A stretch of DNA of 64,000 nucleotides from Staphylococcus saccharolyticus. Its GTDB lineage: Bacteria; Bacillota; Bacilli; Staphylococcales; Staphylococcaceae. The stretch's first letter is position 1; each line of letters opens with the position of its first letter. The position numbers were made by a program, and so were the translations under genes. The notes under the pieces were generated by a model. That model made no database searches. It saw only the letters and a program-made list of their open reading frames with translations, and was not told where the DNA came from. Shown piece after piece: positions 63,471 to 64,000 of the stretch. The stretch is taken from positions 1,116,001 to 1,180,000 of the forward strand of contig NZ_UHDZ01000001.1 in NCBI RefSeq assembly GCF_900458815.1, read 5' to 3'.

Positions 63471-64000
63471 TTGGAGACGAAATTAATAAATGAACAAACA
63501 ATCATGATTTATTTTGACAATAAAATTAATAATCAGACATATCAGCAAGTACAATTGACTACACAATTCATAGAAGACAGCCACATTTCAGAAATAATTG
63601 ATATTATACCATCATATCGGGCCATTTTAATTTATTTTGATAATACGAATGTCAGTGGCACAGAAGTATTAGAAAATTTAGAACTTTACAAATTAAAGCA
63701 TTCTAAAGATTTAAAGCATTCTAAAAATCGAGTGATTCAAATTCCTGTTTGTTATGGTAATAACTATGGACCTGATTTATCTGAAGTGGCAAAGCATAAT
63801 CAGTTATCAGAAAAAGAAGTTATAGAAATACATACTCAACAGGCTTATTTAATTTATATGCTAGGTTTTATGCCTGGCTTCTCATATTTAGGAGGGTTAG
63901 ATCAAAGATTACATACACCAAGACGCTCAGAACCTCGAATTAAAATTGATGAAGGTTCAGTAGGTATCGCTAATAATCAAACAGGTTTATATCCAATGGA
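63471..64000 (+). CDS. pxpB: 5-oxoprolinase subunit PxpB (KipI family), 3' end outside window
   Basis: The frame is open to the window edge. The visible ~176 residues start METKLINEQTIMIYFDNK and contain the family motifs IQIPVCYGNNYGPDLSEVA, YMLGFMPGFSYLGGLD, HTPRRSEPR and GSVGIANNQTGLYPM. PxpB forms the 5-oxoproline-cleaving complex with PxpA and PxpC. The start is TTG 63471, with GGGGGGGA about 8 nt upstream. An 18-nt unit is duplicated in tandem (63693-63728), giving LKHSKDLKHSK. Confidence 0.88.
   Translation, partial: METKLINEQTIMIYFDNKINNQTYQQVQLTTQFIEDSHISEIIDIIPSYRAILIYFDNTNVSGTEVLENLELYKLKHSKDLKHSKNRVIQIPVCYGNNYGPDLSEVAKHNQLSEKEVIEIHTQQAYLIYMLGFMPGFSYLGGLDQRLHTPRRSEPRIKIDEGSVGIANNQTGLYPM
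63693..63728 (+). repeat. In-frame 18-nt tandem duplication inside pxpB
   Basis: TTAAAGCATTCTAAAGAT and TTAAAGCATTCTAAAAAT are adjacent and differ at one base. They add six residues (LKHSKD/LKHSKN) in the linker before the IQIPVCYG motif. It looks recent. Confidence 0.75.

Overview
This is a chromosomal housekeeping segment from a Staphylococcus, closest by eye to the S. epidermidis group of coagulase-negative species. The evidence is low GC, frequent TTG and GTG starts, strong AGGAGG ribosome sites, and the staphylococcal order lysP-infC-rpmI-rplT-...-tig-clpX-engB-hemAXCDBL-...-tag-valS-folC-comC-radC-mreCD-rplU-prp-rpmA-obg-...-ruvAB-queA-tgt-yajC-secDF-recJ-apt-relA-dtd-lytH-hisS-aspS-6S-tcdA-rarA-cymR-...-iscS-mnmA-recD2-alaS-ireB-ruvX-yrzB-trmR-trhP1-trhP2-udk-greA-pxpB. 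I see no phage, insertion sequence, CRISPR array, defence island or plasmid gene.

Layout. 1-2.1 kb: end of a lysine permease, then the infC-rpmI-rplT operon with its attenuator leader. 2.2-7.7 kb: NUDIX and TPR genes, trigger factor, ClpX, EngB. 7.8-14.1 kb: the heme pathway to uroporphyrinogen III. 14.2-15.4 kb: a broken AbrB-family membrane gene. 15.4-20.3 kb: tag, then valS under T-box control, and folC. 20.3-21.4 kb: two decayed genes (comC, radC). 21.4-25.3 kb: small membrane or secreted proteins, mreCD, and the L21-Prp-L27 operon. 25.4-33.8 kb: obg, a decayed ACT-domain gene, ruvAB, queA-tgt-yajC-secDF. 33.9-40.7 kb: recJ, apt, relA, dtd, lytH. 40.7-44.5 kb: T-box, hisS, aspS and 6S RNA. 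44.5-51.5 kb: tcdA, rarA, cymR, a small SigB-type gene, an LLM monooxygenase, iscS-mnmA. 51.6-58.8 kb: TPR, recD2, T-box/alaS, ireB, ruvX, yrzB. 59-64 kb: the wobble-uridine operon trmR-trhP1-trhP2-udk-greA, and the start of pxpB.

The unusual theme is decay rather than a new system. Four dispensable loci (AbrB-like, comC, radC, pheB-like) are broken, most by several independent lesions. The essential genes stay open but several carry replacements at positions I remember as near-invariant: L20 G87E, HemA N51S next to the catalytic Cys, QueA R67L, Obg R121C and E218K. hemD has no stop codon and reads in frame into hemB. This pattern suggests a host-restricted lineage with inefficient purifying selection. 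From memory, S. saccharolyticus, an anaerobic and pseudogene-rich relative of S. epidermidis, would fit, but nothing here proves the species. The heme changes (HemA N51S, hemD-hemB join, possible PerR box) are the group most worth testing together.

Limits: all family and species comparisons are from memory; no search, alignment or folding program was run.
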